Part shown: positions 21,679 to 30,449 of the stretch, piece by piece
Layout of the letters: each line of letters begins with the position of its first letter
Position numbering within the stretch: position 1 is the first letter of the stretch
DNA from: Gracilariopsis chorda
Taxonomy: Eukaryota > Rhodophyta > Florideophyceae > Gracilariales > Gracilariaceae
Direction: 5' to 3'
DNA: 64,000 bases
NCBI GenBank assembly: GCA_003194525.1
Contig: NBIV01000157.1
Coordinates: forward strand, 62,001-126,000
The notes under the pieces: generated by a model
What the model was told of the DNA's origin: nothing
The model's input: only the letters and a program-made list of their open reading frames with translations
Database searches by the model: none
Made by a program: the position numbers and the translations under genes

Positions 21679-22648
21679 ATGGCAGCAGCGCTGCCACAGA
21701 CTCCACCACCTCCAAGCCCAATGGCCACAATCTCCGCCGCCACATCACGCGCGCCGCGCACCCACGCCGCCGACGCGCAGCAACAAAAACGTCGCTACGG
21801 GCGCGCCATCAAGCAGCAAGCCGACGCGCAAGCTAAGCTTGCGCTCGCCAACCTTTTGCAAACCGGCGTGCCCAGCGTCAAGCAAGAGACCCCCAGCGCG
21901 CACCAGCTCTTCAAGGGTGCTGCCAAGCAGCGCCGCTCCGCGCAGACGCTCTTCAAACTCGCCAAAGCAAACATGGACAACCCCGTCTCATCCGCCACTG
22001 CGCAACGCGCTGTTCTACCTGCTTCAAGAGTCGGTGCACCTCGAGAAAAGCGCCGAGGCGCTGCATGGCTCCGCCTCGTTGCTCTACCGTGCGCCGTACA
22101 AAAGCAGGTTTAAATATGACCCCGACCGCGCTGTGCAGCTTCACGAACGCGCCATCACTCACTTTTGTTCGCCAGTCACAGATTATCTGCGCTCTGTTGC
22201 CTACCTGCTCGCTTCCCATAAGGTCTCCAAGCACGACCCTGTGCGCAGCGTCGCCCTGTACAAACACTACATCAAGCTCACACAGGACCTTCGCTCCATG
22301 AACAACCTGGGTATTCTGTATCACTGCTGCAAGCCGTCCGTCAAACCCAACCGGCGTCGGGCGCGGATGTGGTATGAACGAGCGTTTAAACGAGCGCAGT
22401 TTCCGTACGCCCAAGCTCGTCCCGTCCCCACCTGCCCGCGCCGTGGCGCACCTGAATCGCGGCACCGTGCCTTTACACCGCGGCCTGTGTCGCCCGCCTT
22501 GAATGTCATTCCTTCCGCCTCTACCCGCCCGCCGCTCTTCCAGACATATTTCGCTTTCTGTCGTCTCACCACCACCGCCACCATTCGCAGTACCGCATCT
22601 CTATTGCAACGTATACACGCAAGAAGAAGCAGTTTATTGACATCATAA
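21679..22648 (+). other. Sel1-repeat-like gene fragment inside the 5' LTR
   Basis: The translation carries Sel1/TPR-like helical pairs: DPDRAVQLHERAITHFC, DYLRSVAYLLASHKVSKHD, DPVRSVALYKHYIKL, MNNLGILYHC and RRRARMWYERAFKRAQ. An Ala/Gln/Lys-rich N-terminal part (AKLALANLLQTG, AHQLFKGAAKQRRSAQ) sits in a neighbouring frame, so the coding signal is not one continuous frame. GC content is clearly higher than in the rest of the element. I infer a host gene fragment captured into the LTR. The same segment occurs in the 3' LTR at 30620-31589. Confidence 0.5.
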
Positions 22649-22667
22649 GGAAAGATGGTAGCATATA

Positions 22668-23096
22668 TTAGTCCTCCCTCTGCAATTCTTCATCTATTGC
22701 TGTGGCCACCGCAAGCATAACACCCCTCACAAGGGGACGCCGACGAATCCGCGCCACGAATACCATTCCTTCGAGAATCCCTTGTATATATAAAAGGGGA
22801 AGGCGCTCCAAACGATATTGAAGGGAAGGCTGCAGCTCACCTACTTTCTGATGACCATCCGCTAGAGCCAGGAGTAGGCCACCAAACTGGGCAACATCGT
22901 GAGATGGGTTGATGGCGCTGTCCTCAGGCATCAGACCATACTCTGCCTGAATTGAGAGCGCCTCTTCGGTGGAAGGCCCGGCCTCGGAAGCTTCGTCATC
23001 GATGAAACGATTGCGTTTACAAGGTGGCTCCGGGGACGAATCGTCGGATATCTCTCGAACAAGCCTGGTGACATTCGGACGTGGATGTTTAGGCAT
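22668..23096 (-). CDS. Antisense 142-aa ORF in the 5' LTR
   Basis: It starts with ATG at 23096 and is open for 142 codons on the strand opposite to the polyprotein. The N-terminal half is polar, with a possible nuclear signal (PPCKRNRF) and an acidic Ser/Glu-rich stretch. The C-terminal half is helical and hydrophobic (YRLERLPLLYIQGILEGMVFV, VMLAVATAIDEEL when read in parts). A CTATATAG box lies 54 bp upstream on its strand. No family is recognised. It may be an accessory gene of the element or a captured host gene. The 3' LTR holds an identical copy at 31609-32037. Confidence 0.5.
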   Translation of the reverse strand: MPKHPRPNVTRLVREISDDSSPEPPCKRNRFIDDEASEAGPSTEEALSIQAEYGLMPEDSAINPSHDVAQFGGLLLALADGHQKVGELQPSLQYRLERLPLLYIQGILEGMVFVARIRRRPLVRGVMLAVATAIDEELQRED

Positions 23097-23149
23097 AGTG
23101 GAGTGGTTGGAACAATGTTGCTGGAATCATCTGGTGCGAGAACAACGTA

Positions 23150-23157
23150 CTATATAG
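23150..23157 (-). promoter_or_regulatory. TATA-like box for the antisense LTR ORF
   Basis: CTATATAG lies 54 bp upstream of the antisense ATG. The sequence is a palindrome, so its orientation cannot be told from the box alone. Confidence 0.35.
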
Positions 23158-23297
23158 ACTCAGAAATACCCTAGGAGGTACAATGCCTTTCGCCAAACTG
23201 GTCCGTCATGGCGAGGAAGTGTCCCATGACCGATTGTTATGAGTTGTTACTTAAACCTAGTATGCGAAACTAGAGGGTATTCATATAGAACGATTGT

Positions 23298-23306
23298 CTA
23301 TAAAAG
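23298..23306 (+). promoter_or_regulatory. LTR TATA box (plus strand)
   Basis: CTATAAAAG followed by GC-rich sequence is a good core promoter for the genomic transcript. The R region would then begin near 23330. The same box in the 3' LTR (32239-32247) points toward the host carrier gene. Confidence 0.65.
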
Positions 23307-23872
23307 CCCGAGTTCGGTGGCCTCTAAGCCAACTCGGGCCAGACCACTTCTCCTCTCTTCGGCAACCCCCACCTTCTCTTAGAGCAGTCTGCTCCTCCCT
23401 GCCATCAACCACACTTTTCCCCATCTACTCTTTCACTTGGTGCGGCTTGGTCTCCCGCACCTTTACACGTGCTTTTACTAACACCGCCCTTGTTTGGGCT
23501 CATCATCTGTGGCACGGTGCACTTCGGCCGCATACTAGACCTAAAGTCTTGATCGTGCGTGTTGGCCGTGGTGCTATATCAGGAGTGGTCATCAGCACTA
23601 CGCTAGATCTAAGGTTTTGATCGCGTAGGTTATCCGCTGGTGCAGTCTCTTCGCTACATTGTCCCAAGCTTGTTCGCTTGTTATACAATCACTACCTGGT
23701 TCCTTTGCTACGTAATACATTGGTTATTTGACGCAGTTTGTTTCTGTTTACTACATTGGCATTGCACGCCTGTGCTGGTACTCTCGAGCTACGATTCCAT
23801 TTCTGACCCGCACTCCAGTGAACAAGGGTACAAAAAGGACTGTCATCGTCCGGTGTCGTGACAACGTGCAAC

Positions 23873-26800
23873 ATGACACTCACATGGTACTCTCGAGGAG
23901 GGCCAAACTCCTCGGAAGTTACAAGTGTGGTCTCTTTCGATGGAAGTTCTTCTGACGTTCGCAAGTTTCTTTTCTTTTATGAGAATGTCGCTACCAGAGG
24001 AAAGTCGAATGAGGAACGGGCATTGGAGTTCCTTGGCTACCTCGAAGGTGAGGCATTCGAATTCTATTATGATAACTTTGCTTCAGACGGGGATTTAATT
24101 GCTGATGCATTCAAATACGACACGGTAAAGGCAGCCTTCTTGGAACGGTTTGGTGGGATTGAGGAACCCGAGGAGTACATTCGCCAGGCTGTCTCCTTCA
24201 GGTTAGACTACGGTGACTTGTTGGGATCATTAAAACGAATAGATACATGTTTCGAGAAGGCAGGATTCAACTCCGAGGCCAGGTTTGGGTTGCTTCGGAA
24301 GGCTGTGATGGAATTCTCAGATCTGGCACAATTTGTTATCTTTCGGGGAGCAGCCGACTATCAAGCATTGAAAAATCTTGTAAGAGCATTTGTGGCTGGG
24401 AAAAAGGTGCTCAGCTCCCATGGTGCCCTACATGTTCTGGAGCACCCAAAGAAAATTCTACAGAAGGATAGGCCAAGCTCCCATGCTCCTCTCGAAGGCA
24501 AAGTAGATGAACTCACAAGCCGGCTGGCACAGTTAACTCTGTTAGTCAAGAAGAATCAAGCTGTGGATAAAAGGAATGAAGAGGATCGGCTCTGCGCATA
24601 TTGTCAGCAATCAGGACATTACTCGACTCGTTGCAACTTGAACCCTCATCGCAGTACGCGATGCGGGCGTTGTGGCAAGGTCGGCCACGCAAGGGCTTCG
24701 TGTTGGAAGAAAGATGTCGATGTCGAGCGCAGGGTTGGATTCGACGACGTCCGAGTAGATTCCGAAAGTGAGAATCGACTCAAGAAGAATGACAAGGGAA
24801 ACAACGTGCAGAACAGCCAACAAACAAGTAATGTCTCCGTTGTCGTCGAGAACGAAAGTAATGAGGAATACGTGACCACGACGAAGAGAACAGCTGACGG
24901 TGCACCAGTACCAAAGCAGCCTCGAACGGAAGGACCCATGCGGTTACCCTCTCTGCTTAACCCATCAGTAATAATAGAGAAGGAACCTCATGGCTTGTCA
25001 AAACATGCAGTAAGTCCTAAGAAGCCCACTAAGAAACAAAAGATGCCACCTAGGAAGTCTTCCAGCAAATCAAAGCTAGAGGAACATGCAGGGAAGTATA
25101 ATGTTCTTGAGGAACTTGCAAATGCCTCCTCTGGAATCACCTTCGGCCAGCTTGTTCGTGGTGATGCCGACGACGCTAAGAAGGATCTACGTCGCATATT
25201 ATCAGGACGCACGTCCACTCGGCGTGTCAACTACGCTGAAGCCACAAACGAGACCCGACGGCTAAAGGTAGTTCCGGTAAAAGTATATGGAACTGAAGTA
25301 CAAGCCTTACTGGACTCAGGAGCAATACCAAATTTGCTCTCTGCAAACCTCACGCAAGACTTATCGCTGGAACCACTCCCAACGAATAGGAAGATTACAG
25401 TGGCTGACGGCACTACCACCATTGTGCGTGGAGTCCTTCATGACGTTCCGGTGAAGTTTGGGACAGTGCGCGTTCCGTTAGAATTCCTCGTGGTTGACAA
25501 GTCTCCCTTTAGTGTTATTATAGGGTGTCCGACCTTAGAACGCCTAGGGGCATGTATTGACCTGGGGACACAAGAAGTATCACTCAACTACCAAGGAAAA
25601 TCTGTCACTCTTTGTTTAGACCATGAGCGTGGAAGAATGGGCGACACTCTCATAGACTCTGGAACAGACAGTGAAGACTTTACGTCAGATTCAGAAGTCT
25701 TTCTTTCCGATACAGAATCAGATTCGGAACAAGAAGAATTAGATGTTGTCATGTTGGAGACCGAAAAGAAGAATGCCGAACTATCTTTAACTTCACTGCA
25801 GAAATTAACCGCCGAAGAAGTGTTAATTGTGGGTATGACCACCAATGAGGAACGAATTGAACACGAGGCGCTTCAAATGACAAATGGTGGTACACCACCA
25901 CCTTCTCCAGATCAAGCATTAGAAGAGGAACGAGCCGAAGAGCAACAAGATGTTCCAGGGTACTTAAGAAGTGAAAGAAGAGGTGATGAAACTGTCTTCC
26001 GCGATCGTTTTACAGATGGTATGCAACCACAACCGTCCACCGAACGCATCAACAGTGTCGACGAGGAAAGGAATGAACATGCCGAGAACAACAGTAGCGA
26101 GGATTCATCGACAGAGTCTGCCCATTCTGTCCCGCCGGATCCAGTATTACGAATCCCAATTATGGATCATGCAGTTGTACTTCCAACTCCTGAGACCACC
26201 CGCACTTCAGATACATTTGAGATACTTGTCGAACGCAGGGAGCCAGAGGTGGGTCCAGGAGATCCCATACCTCTACAAGTTCGAGACTTCCCGATCAATC
26301 ATAGATTTCGGATAGAAGTGGAAAATACAACAGATTTCGCCCTCGTTCTGGACCCCTTAGGCAATCAGGGAGAGGGATCACAAGAAGTTCGAGATCGCCC
26401 TGAGGCGCGGGATAGTGAACAGGACATGAGGGAGAGCGATTCCTGCCCATCTGAAGGCGAACTTGGCATTGATGAACAAGGGAATCCTGTGATGACATAC
26501 CCTGGAGGAATAGTTGAGTATGAGGTTCATCCCTCACAGAATTTGCACAATAACGAGCATGATCAACGAGAACCACAGGAAAGGCGGGAAGTTGGTGATA
26601 ATATCCATGTATCCCAAGATGGGCGAGGACATTTCATTCTCCGATATCCTGATGGACATATAGAAATTTTCATACCTGAGGACTACGAAGATCCTCAAGC
26701 AAATAACTCTACCGACAACAGCGAGAACGGTCAAGGTGAAGCAGCCCAGCGATCTGATACCACCGGGCCAACTGAGGATCAAATAGTTCCGAACAGCTTA

Positions 26801-29800
26801 GAAAACGAGCCCATTAATCACCCCATGAACGAGTCAGCAGCAAACATGCGTCGCTCTGAAGATCTACAGAGTGTGCCACGCCTACGAGAAAACGATACAA
26901 TGGATGATACTAGAAACCATGTTTTGCTCGTCTCATCCAACAACGATATATCAGAAACGCCTGGTGGAGTTCATAATCTTACAGAAGCAGCCTCGCAAGA
27001 TCCAGATCGATTGGGAATGCTCAATGAAAAGTTACGCCATATTCCCCAACCAGGACGCTCGGCATTGCTGGATGTGATTGAAAACGCAGAGCTCGTCGCT
27101 TGGTCTTTGCATGATCTTCGACCAGTGAACGTACCAGTGATGCATGAGTTCACGTTAGAAACCGATACACCTATTCATTCTCGTGTACGCAGATTGCCAC
27201 CAAAATACGACAGGGTTGTACAAGAGGAAATCGACAAGATGTTAGTAGCCGGTATCATCAAGCCGAGCTGTTCGCAATGGTCATTTCCAATTGTTATCGC
27301 CCTCAAAAAGAACGGAAGGCCTCGCTTCTGTATCGACTACCGAGCGTTGAAATCTGTGATGAAAGCAGAACGTTGGCCATTACCTCACATGGATCAAGTG
27401 TTTGATGACCGTCGTGGATGCAAGTTCTTTACCACTTTGGACTTGTTTTCAGGCTACTGGCAAATACGGATGTCGCCCATATATAAGGAGATGACTACTT
27501 ACATCTGCCGTCAGGGGACCTATCAATTTGAGGTAGTGCCGTTTGGATTAATGAATGAACCCTCAACGTTTCAGAGAATGATGGATTCCATATTGGGAAG
27601 GGTTGCGTTTGCTCGCGTATACATTGATGATGTTGTTATCTTCTCGGACACTCTCGATGACCATGTAAAACATGTCATCTACGTATTGGAAGTCATTGCA
27701 GAACATGGTCTCAAGCTGAAAATATCAAATTGTCACTTTGCTCAGTCCCGAATAGAAATACTGGGACATGTGGTGAATTCTGACGGGATAAGTGTGGATA
27801 CGAAGAAGATCCAAGTGATACGTGCGGCCCCTTTACCGACTACAACGACGGAGCTCAGAAACTTCCTAGGACTTACGGGATACTACAGACGCTTCATCAA
27901 GGGATTTGCTGATACTGCATCTGCCTTGCACGCAGCCACATCGGGTAAGAAGAAGCTTAAGTTCTCAGATGATATGAAGAAAGCGTTTGAGGAGTTAAAA
28001 CTCAAGCTTACATTAGCACCAGTACTGGCATTTCCGAACTTTGACTTGCCCTTTCGTGTCGAGACGGACTCGTCGTCAGTGGCTGTCGCAGCAATCCTTG
28101 CACAGAAAAAGGAAGATGGCAAGTTTCACCCGATTCAGTTTGCATCTCGCACCATGAATGATTCGGAACGCCGTTATTCAGTTTTCGAAAAGGAGGCACT
28201 AGCGGTCATGTTTGCGTTAACAAAGTTTTGTATCTACCTATTGGGATCCAGGCCGTTCCAACTAGTCACGGATCACCAAGCACTTAAGTATGCGTTTAAA
28301 AAGAAGGATATACATGGACGACTCGCCAGATGGTTAGATCGCCTTGCCGAATATGAATTTGAAATCATCTATCGTCCCGGTTCCAAAACCCTGGCGGCTG
28401 ACTTTCTTTCGCGATACGCTCACCAAACATGTGGCAGTAGTTCGAATGAAGACGACGCTGCGCTGTCCATCGCTAACCCTCAAGACACGTCTTTCGCCGG
28501 ACTAGAGCCTTATTATGCAAATATTGGTCGATACATGAGTGGAATGACAATTGAGGAACCCGATCCAAAGATCCGAGCGGCCATCAAAAGGAATTCGAAG
28601 AAGTTCGTGGCCTGGGATGGCAAACTCTACAGAAGTACAGGGTCAGGCCTGGTACTAGTTCCCGTTTTAGTTGATCGACCAGGACTCATTCGAACATTTC
28701 ATGATGACATTGGGCATTGGGATATATCATCGACAAAATCATTCATGAAAGATCGCTTCTGGTGGAGCACGATGCTAGCAGATATAACCAACTATGTGCA
28801 CAGCTGCACTAGCTGTCAGCATGCGGCACCTCTTGTGAAGTATCAGACGACGCAGAGACTGCCCTTAACCCAATTATTTCACACCTTTTCGGTGGACTTT
28901 GCCGGCCCACTACCAACCACGAGCTCGGGGAAACGGTTCCTTCTAATCGGAGTTGAACATCTCACGGGTTGGCCACTTGCAATAGCTAGTGAAACATCTA
29001 CGGCAACAGTCGTGCTCCAATTCGTAGAGAAGGAAATCATACAGCCTTTCGGGTACCCTAGCACGATTATTTCAGACAATGCTACAGCTTTCATGGCTAA
29101 TTCAGTTCAGGAATTTATGAAGCAGAAAGGGATCACCTGGAAGTCCGTCTTGGCATACGCTCCTATGTCAAATGGACGTGCCGAGAGAATGGTTGGGACG
29201 ATCAAACACAGTATAACCAAGATGATTTCCGACGGAAATTCAGAATGGGACAGTCAACTGGACAAAGTGCTCTTTGGATATCGCCGGCGTAAGCTCAGCT
29301 GCAATTACTCGCCCTTCGAGTTGTTGTATGGAGTCCGTGCACGGATGCATCCTTCGGACCCCGGGTCTCTCATTACAAAAGCCACCATCAGTAATCGCCT
29401 ACATGAGAATTTGGTGTGTTCCACTCACCGAGCATGGCGCATAATTAAGCAACCAAGCCATCATAGTAATCCCAGATACGCGCACAAGTTTAAGGTAGGC
29501 GATGAGGTGTTGGTTACACGAGGAAAGGCTCTGAACCGCAATGTTAAATGGCCTCCATTCAAGCCTAGGTACTATGGTCCATGCAGGATTATCCGCGCAA
29601 ACCATCCACGCTACGTCTTGATTTCACCGAATCAACGATACAGCAGGAAACCAATTCATGCTAGACGTTTGAAGCTTTATCACCCCAGGCCAGAACATCT
29701 ATGCCCCAACGCAGTCATGACTATCACTGAGGATGAGAATCAAGGTGAATATACCCATGTCGAACAAAACAACACTATCAAAGTCTTGCCTCTTATGGTA

Positions 29801-30259
29801 GACTACAACATTTTCGACATGGACGATAGCCTTCAAGATCTCGTCGTGGCTGGGCGTCGTATATTTCTGTGGCTTGCAGACCTACAAGAATCTCCTCCCG
29901 CACGGGAGAAAATCACCTGGACAACCATGCATCTCTGTCTGTCGCTTTACAAGCTTAATGGACCTCTGCTGGTTGAGAGTGTTCTTATGACATTACGCAG
30001 ACTCGTTGGAAGAATCCACCCCCGCTTAGGACGTTCCGTTGACCCTGCATTCCTTATCTACCTGTATCACTTCACAGTCGGTAGATATGGACACATTCCT
30101 CGTGAACACACTTATGAAAAAGAAACAGCTGCTTTCATACGGCTGATGGGGAGGGGACAAGACTTTGTACTACAATATGAACCTGACATGAATCGCATGA
30201 TGATTCCATTCCCCTTCCGCTACCAGGTAACCTCGCCTGAGCTCCAGTACCAACATTGA
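23873..30259 (+). CDS. Ty3/gypsy Gag-Pol polyprotein, 2,128 aa
   Basis: Single open frame. Numbering from ATG 23873: Gag capsid-like region about 20-200; two CCHC zinc knuckles about 240-280 (CAYCQQSGHYSTRC and CGRCGKVGHARASC); aspartic protease with LLDSGA near 480; a 500-residue acidic insert; reverse transcriptase about 1080-1300 with FCIDYRA and YIDD; RNase H near 1395 (VETDSSS); integrase with an HHCC zinc site (about 1610-1650) and the D, D, E core (SVDFAGP, ISDNAT, AERM). About 190 unassigned residues follow the integrase C-terminal domain. The ATG lies inside the 5' LTR, so translation reads through the primer site; the next in-frame ATG would remove much of Gag. Gag and Pol in one frame is known in several Ty3/gypsy lineages. 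Confidence 0.92.
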   Translation: MTLTWYSRGGPNSSEVTSVVSFDGSSSDVRKFLFFYENVATRGKSNEERALEFLGYLEGEAFEFYYDNFASDGDLIADAFKYDTVKAAFLERFGGIEEPEEYIRQAVSFRLDYGDLLGSLKRIDTCFEKAGFNSEARFGLLRKAVMEFSDLAQFVIFRGAADYQALKNLVRAFVAGKKVLSSHGALHVLEHPKKILQKDRPSSHAPLEGKVDELTSRLAQLTLLVKKNQAVDKRNEEDRLCAYCQQSGHYSTRCNLNPHRSTRCGRCGKVGHARASCWKKDVDVERRVGFDDVRVDSESENRLKKNDKGNNVQNSQQTSNVSVVVENESNEEYVTTTKRTADGAPVPKQPRTEGPMRLPSLLNPSVIIEKEPHGLSKHAVSPKKPTKKQKMPPRKSSSKSKLEEHAGKYNVLEELANASSGITFGQLVRGDADDAKKDLRRILSGRTSTRRVNYAEATNETRRLKVVPVKVYGTEVQALLDSGAIPNLLSANLTQDLSLEPLPTNRKITVADGTTTIVRGVLHDVPVKFGTVRVPLEFLVVDKSPFSVIIGCPTLERLGACIDLGTQEVSLNYQGKSVTLCLDHERGRMGDTLIDSGTDSEDFTSDSEVFLSDTESDSEQEELDVVMLETEKKNAELSLTSLQKLTAEEVLIVGMTTNEERIEHEALQMTNGGTPPPSPDQALEEERAEEQQDVPGYLRSERRGDETVFRDRFTDGMQPQPSTERINSVDEERNEHAENNSSEDSSTESAHSVPPDPVLRIPIMDHAVVLPTPETTRTSDTFEILVERREPEVGPGDPIPLQVRDFPINHRFRIEVENTTDFALVLDPLGNQGEGSQEVRDRPEARDSEQDMRESDSCPSEGELGIDEQGNPVMTYPGGIVEYEVHPSQNLHNNEHDQREPQERREVGDNIHVSQDGRGHFILRYPDGHIEIFIPEDYEDPQANNSTDNSENGQGEAAQRSDTTGPTEDQIVPNSLENEPINHPMNESAANMRRSEDLQSVPRLRENDTMDDTRNHVLLVSSNNDISETPGGVHNLTEAASQDPDRLGMLNEKLRHIPQPGRSALLDVIENAELVAWSLHDLRPVNVPVMHEFTLETDTPIHSRVRRLPPKYDRVVQEEIDKMLVAGIIKPSCSQWSFPIVIALKKNGRPRFCIDYRALKSVMKAERWPLPHMDQVFDDRRGCKFFTTLDLFSGYWQIRMSPIYKEMTTYICRQGTYQFEVVPFGLMNEPSTFQRMMDSILGRVAFARVYIDDVVIFSDTLDDHVKHVIYVLEVIAEHGLKLKISNCHFAQSRIEILGHVVNSDGISVDTKKIQVIRAAPLPTTTTELRNFLGLTGYYRRFIKGFADTASALHAATSGKKKLKFSDDMKKAFEELKLKLTLAPVLAFPNFDLPFRVETDSSSVAVAAILAQKKEDGKFHPIQFASRTMNDSERRYSVFEKEALAVMFALTKFCIYLLGSRPFQLVTDHQALKYAFKKKDIHGRLARWLDRLAEYEFEIIYRPGSKTLAADFLSRYAHQTCGSSSNEDDAALSIANPQDTSFAGLEPYYANIGRYMSGMTIEEPDPKIRAAIKRNSKKFVAWDGKLYRSTGSGLVLVPVLVDRPGLIRTFHDDIGHWDISSTKSFMKDRFWWSTMLADITNYVHSCTSCQHAAPLVKYQTTQRLPLTQLFHTFSVDFAGPLPTTSSGKRFLLIGVEHLTGWPLAIASETSTATVVLQFVEKEIIQPFGYPSTIISDNATAFMANSVQEFMKQKGITWKSVLAYAPMSNGRAERMVGTIKHSITKMISDGNSEWDSQLDKVLFGYRRRKLSCNYSPFELLYGVRARMHPSDPGSLITKATISNRLHENLVCSTHRAWRIIKQPSHHSNPRYAHKFKVGDEVLVTRGKALNRNVKWPPFKPRYYGPCRIIRANHPRYVLISPNQRYSRKPIHARRLKLYHPRPEHLCPNAVMTITEDENQGEYTHVEQNNTIKVLPLMVDYNIFDMDDSLQDLVVAGRRIFLWLADLQESPPAREKITWTTMHLCLSLYKLNGPLLVESVLMTLRRLVGRIHPRLGRSVDPAFLIYLYHFTVGRYGHIPREHTYEKETAAFIRLMGRGQDFVLQYEPDMNRMMIPFPFRYQVTSPELQYQH
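23885..23897 (+). promoter_or_regulatory. Probable primer-binding site
   Basis: TGGTACTCTCGAG directly follows the LTR end; TGG matches the complement of a tRNA CCA end. The same 13 bases occur in the LTR at 23776-23788. The priming tRNA was not identified. Confidence 0.55.
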
Positions 30260-30440
30260 TGACCGGTGTTTCATACCATACTATATGAAGAAGACAACTT
30301 TATTTGGGAATACATTCTGGTCTGCATCCTTTGATAAGTTCTTTGTCGAATCTGGCATATTCTAAAAAGCTATCTGGCTATTACGGATAAAAATCGATAC
30401 CGCTGAAAGGTTTCGGTCGCCCGGGCGAAGCGACCGCTGA

Positions 30441-30449
30441 GTGGGGGAG
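30441..30449 (+). promoter_or_regulatory. Polypurine tract
   Basis: GTGGGGGAG lies directly before the 3' LTR, where plus-strand DNA synthesis starts in LTR elements. Confidence 0.65.

Larger units (their letters stand above)
21509..23884 (+). repeat. 5' LTR, 2,376 bp
   Basis: It begins TGTTAGGC and ends CACTCACA. It contains a GC-rich Sel1-like segment, an antisense 142-aa ORF, a plus-strand TATA box near 23300 and the start codon of the polyprotein 12 bases before its end. It is identical in length to 30450-32825, with one visible base difference. Confidence 0.95.

Noticed and set aside
23776-23788. Self-priming of the young gypsy element like Tf1
   Set aside because: The LTR copy of the 13-base string has the same sense as the primer site, so it cannot pair with it as a primer would.
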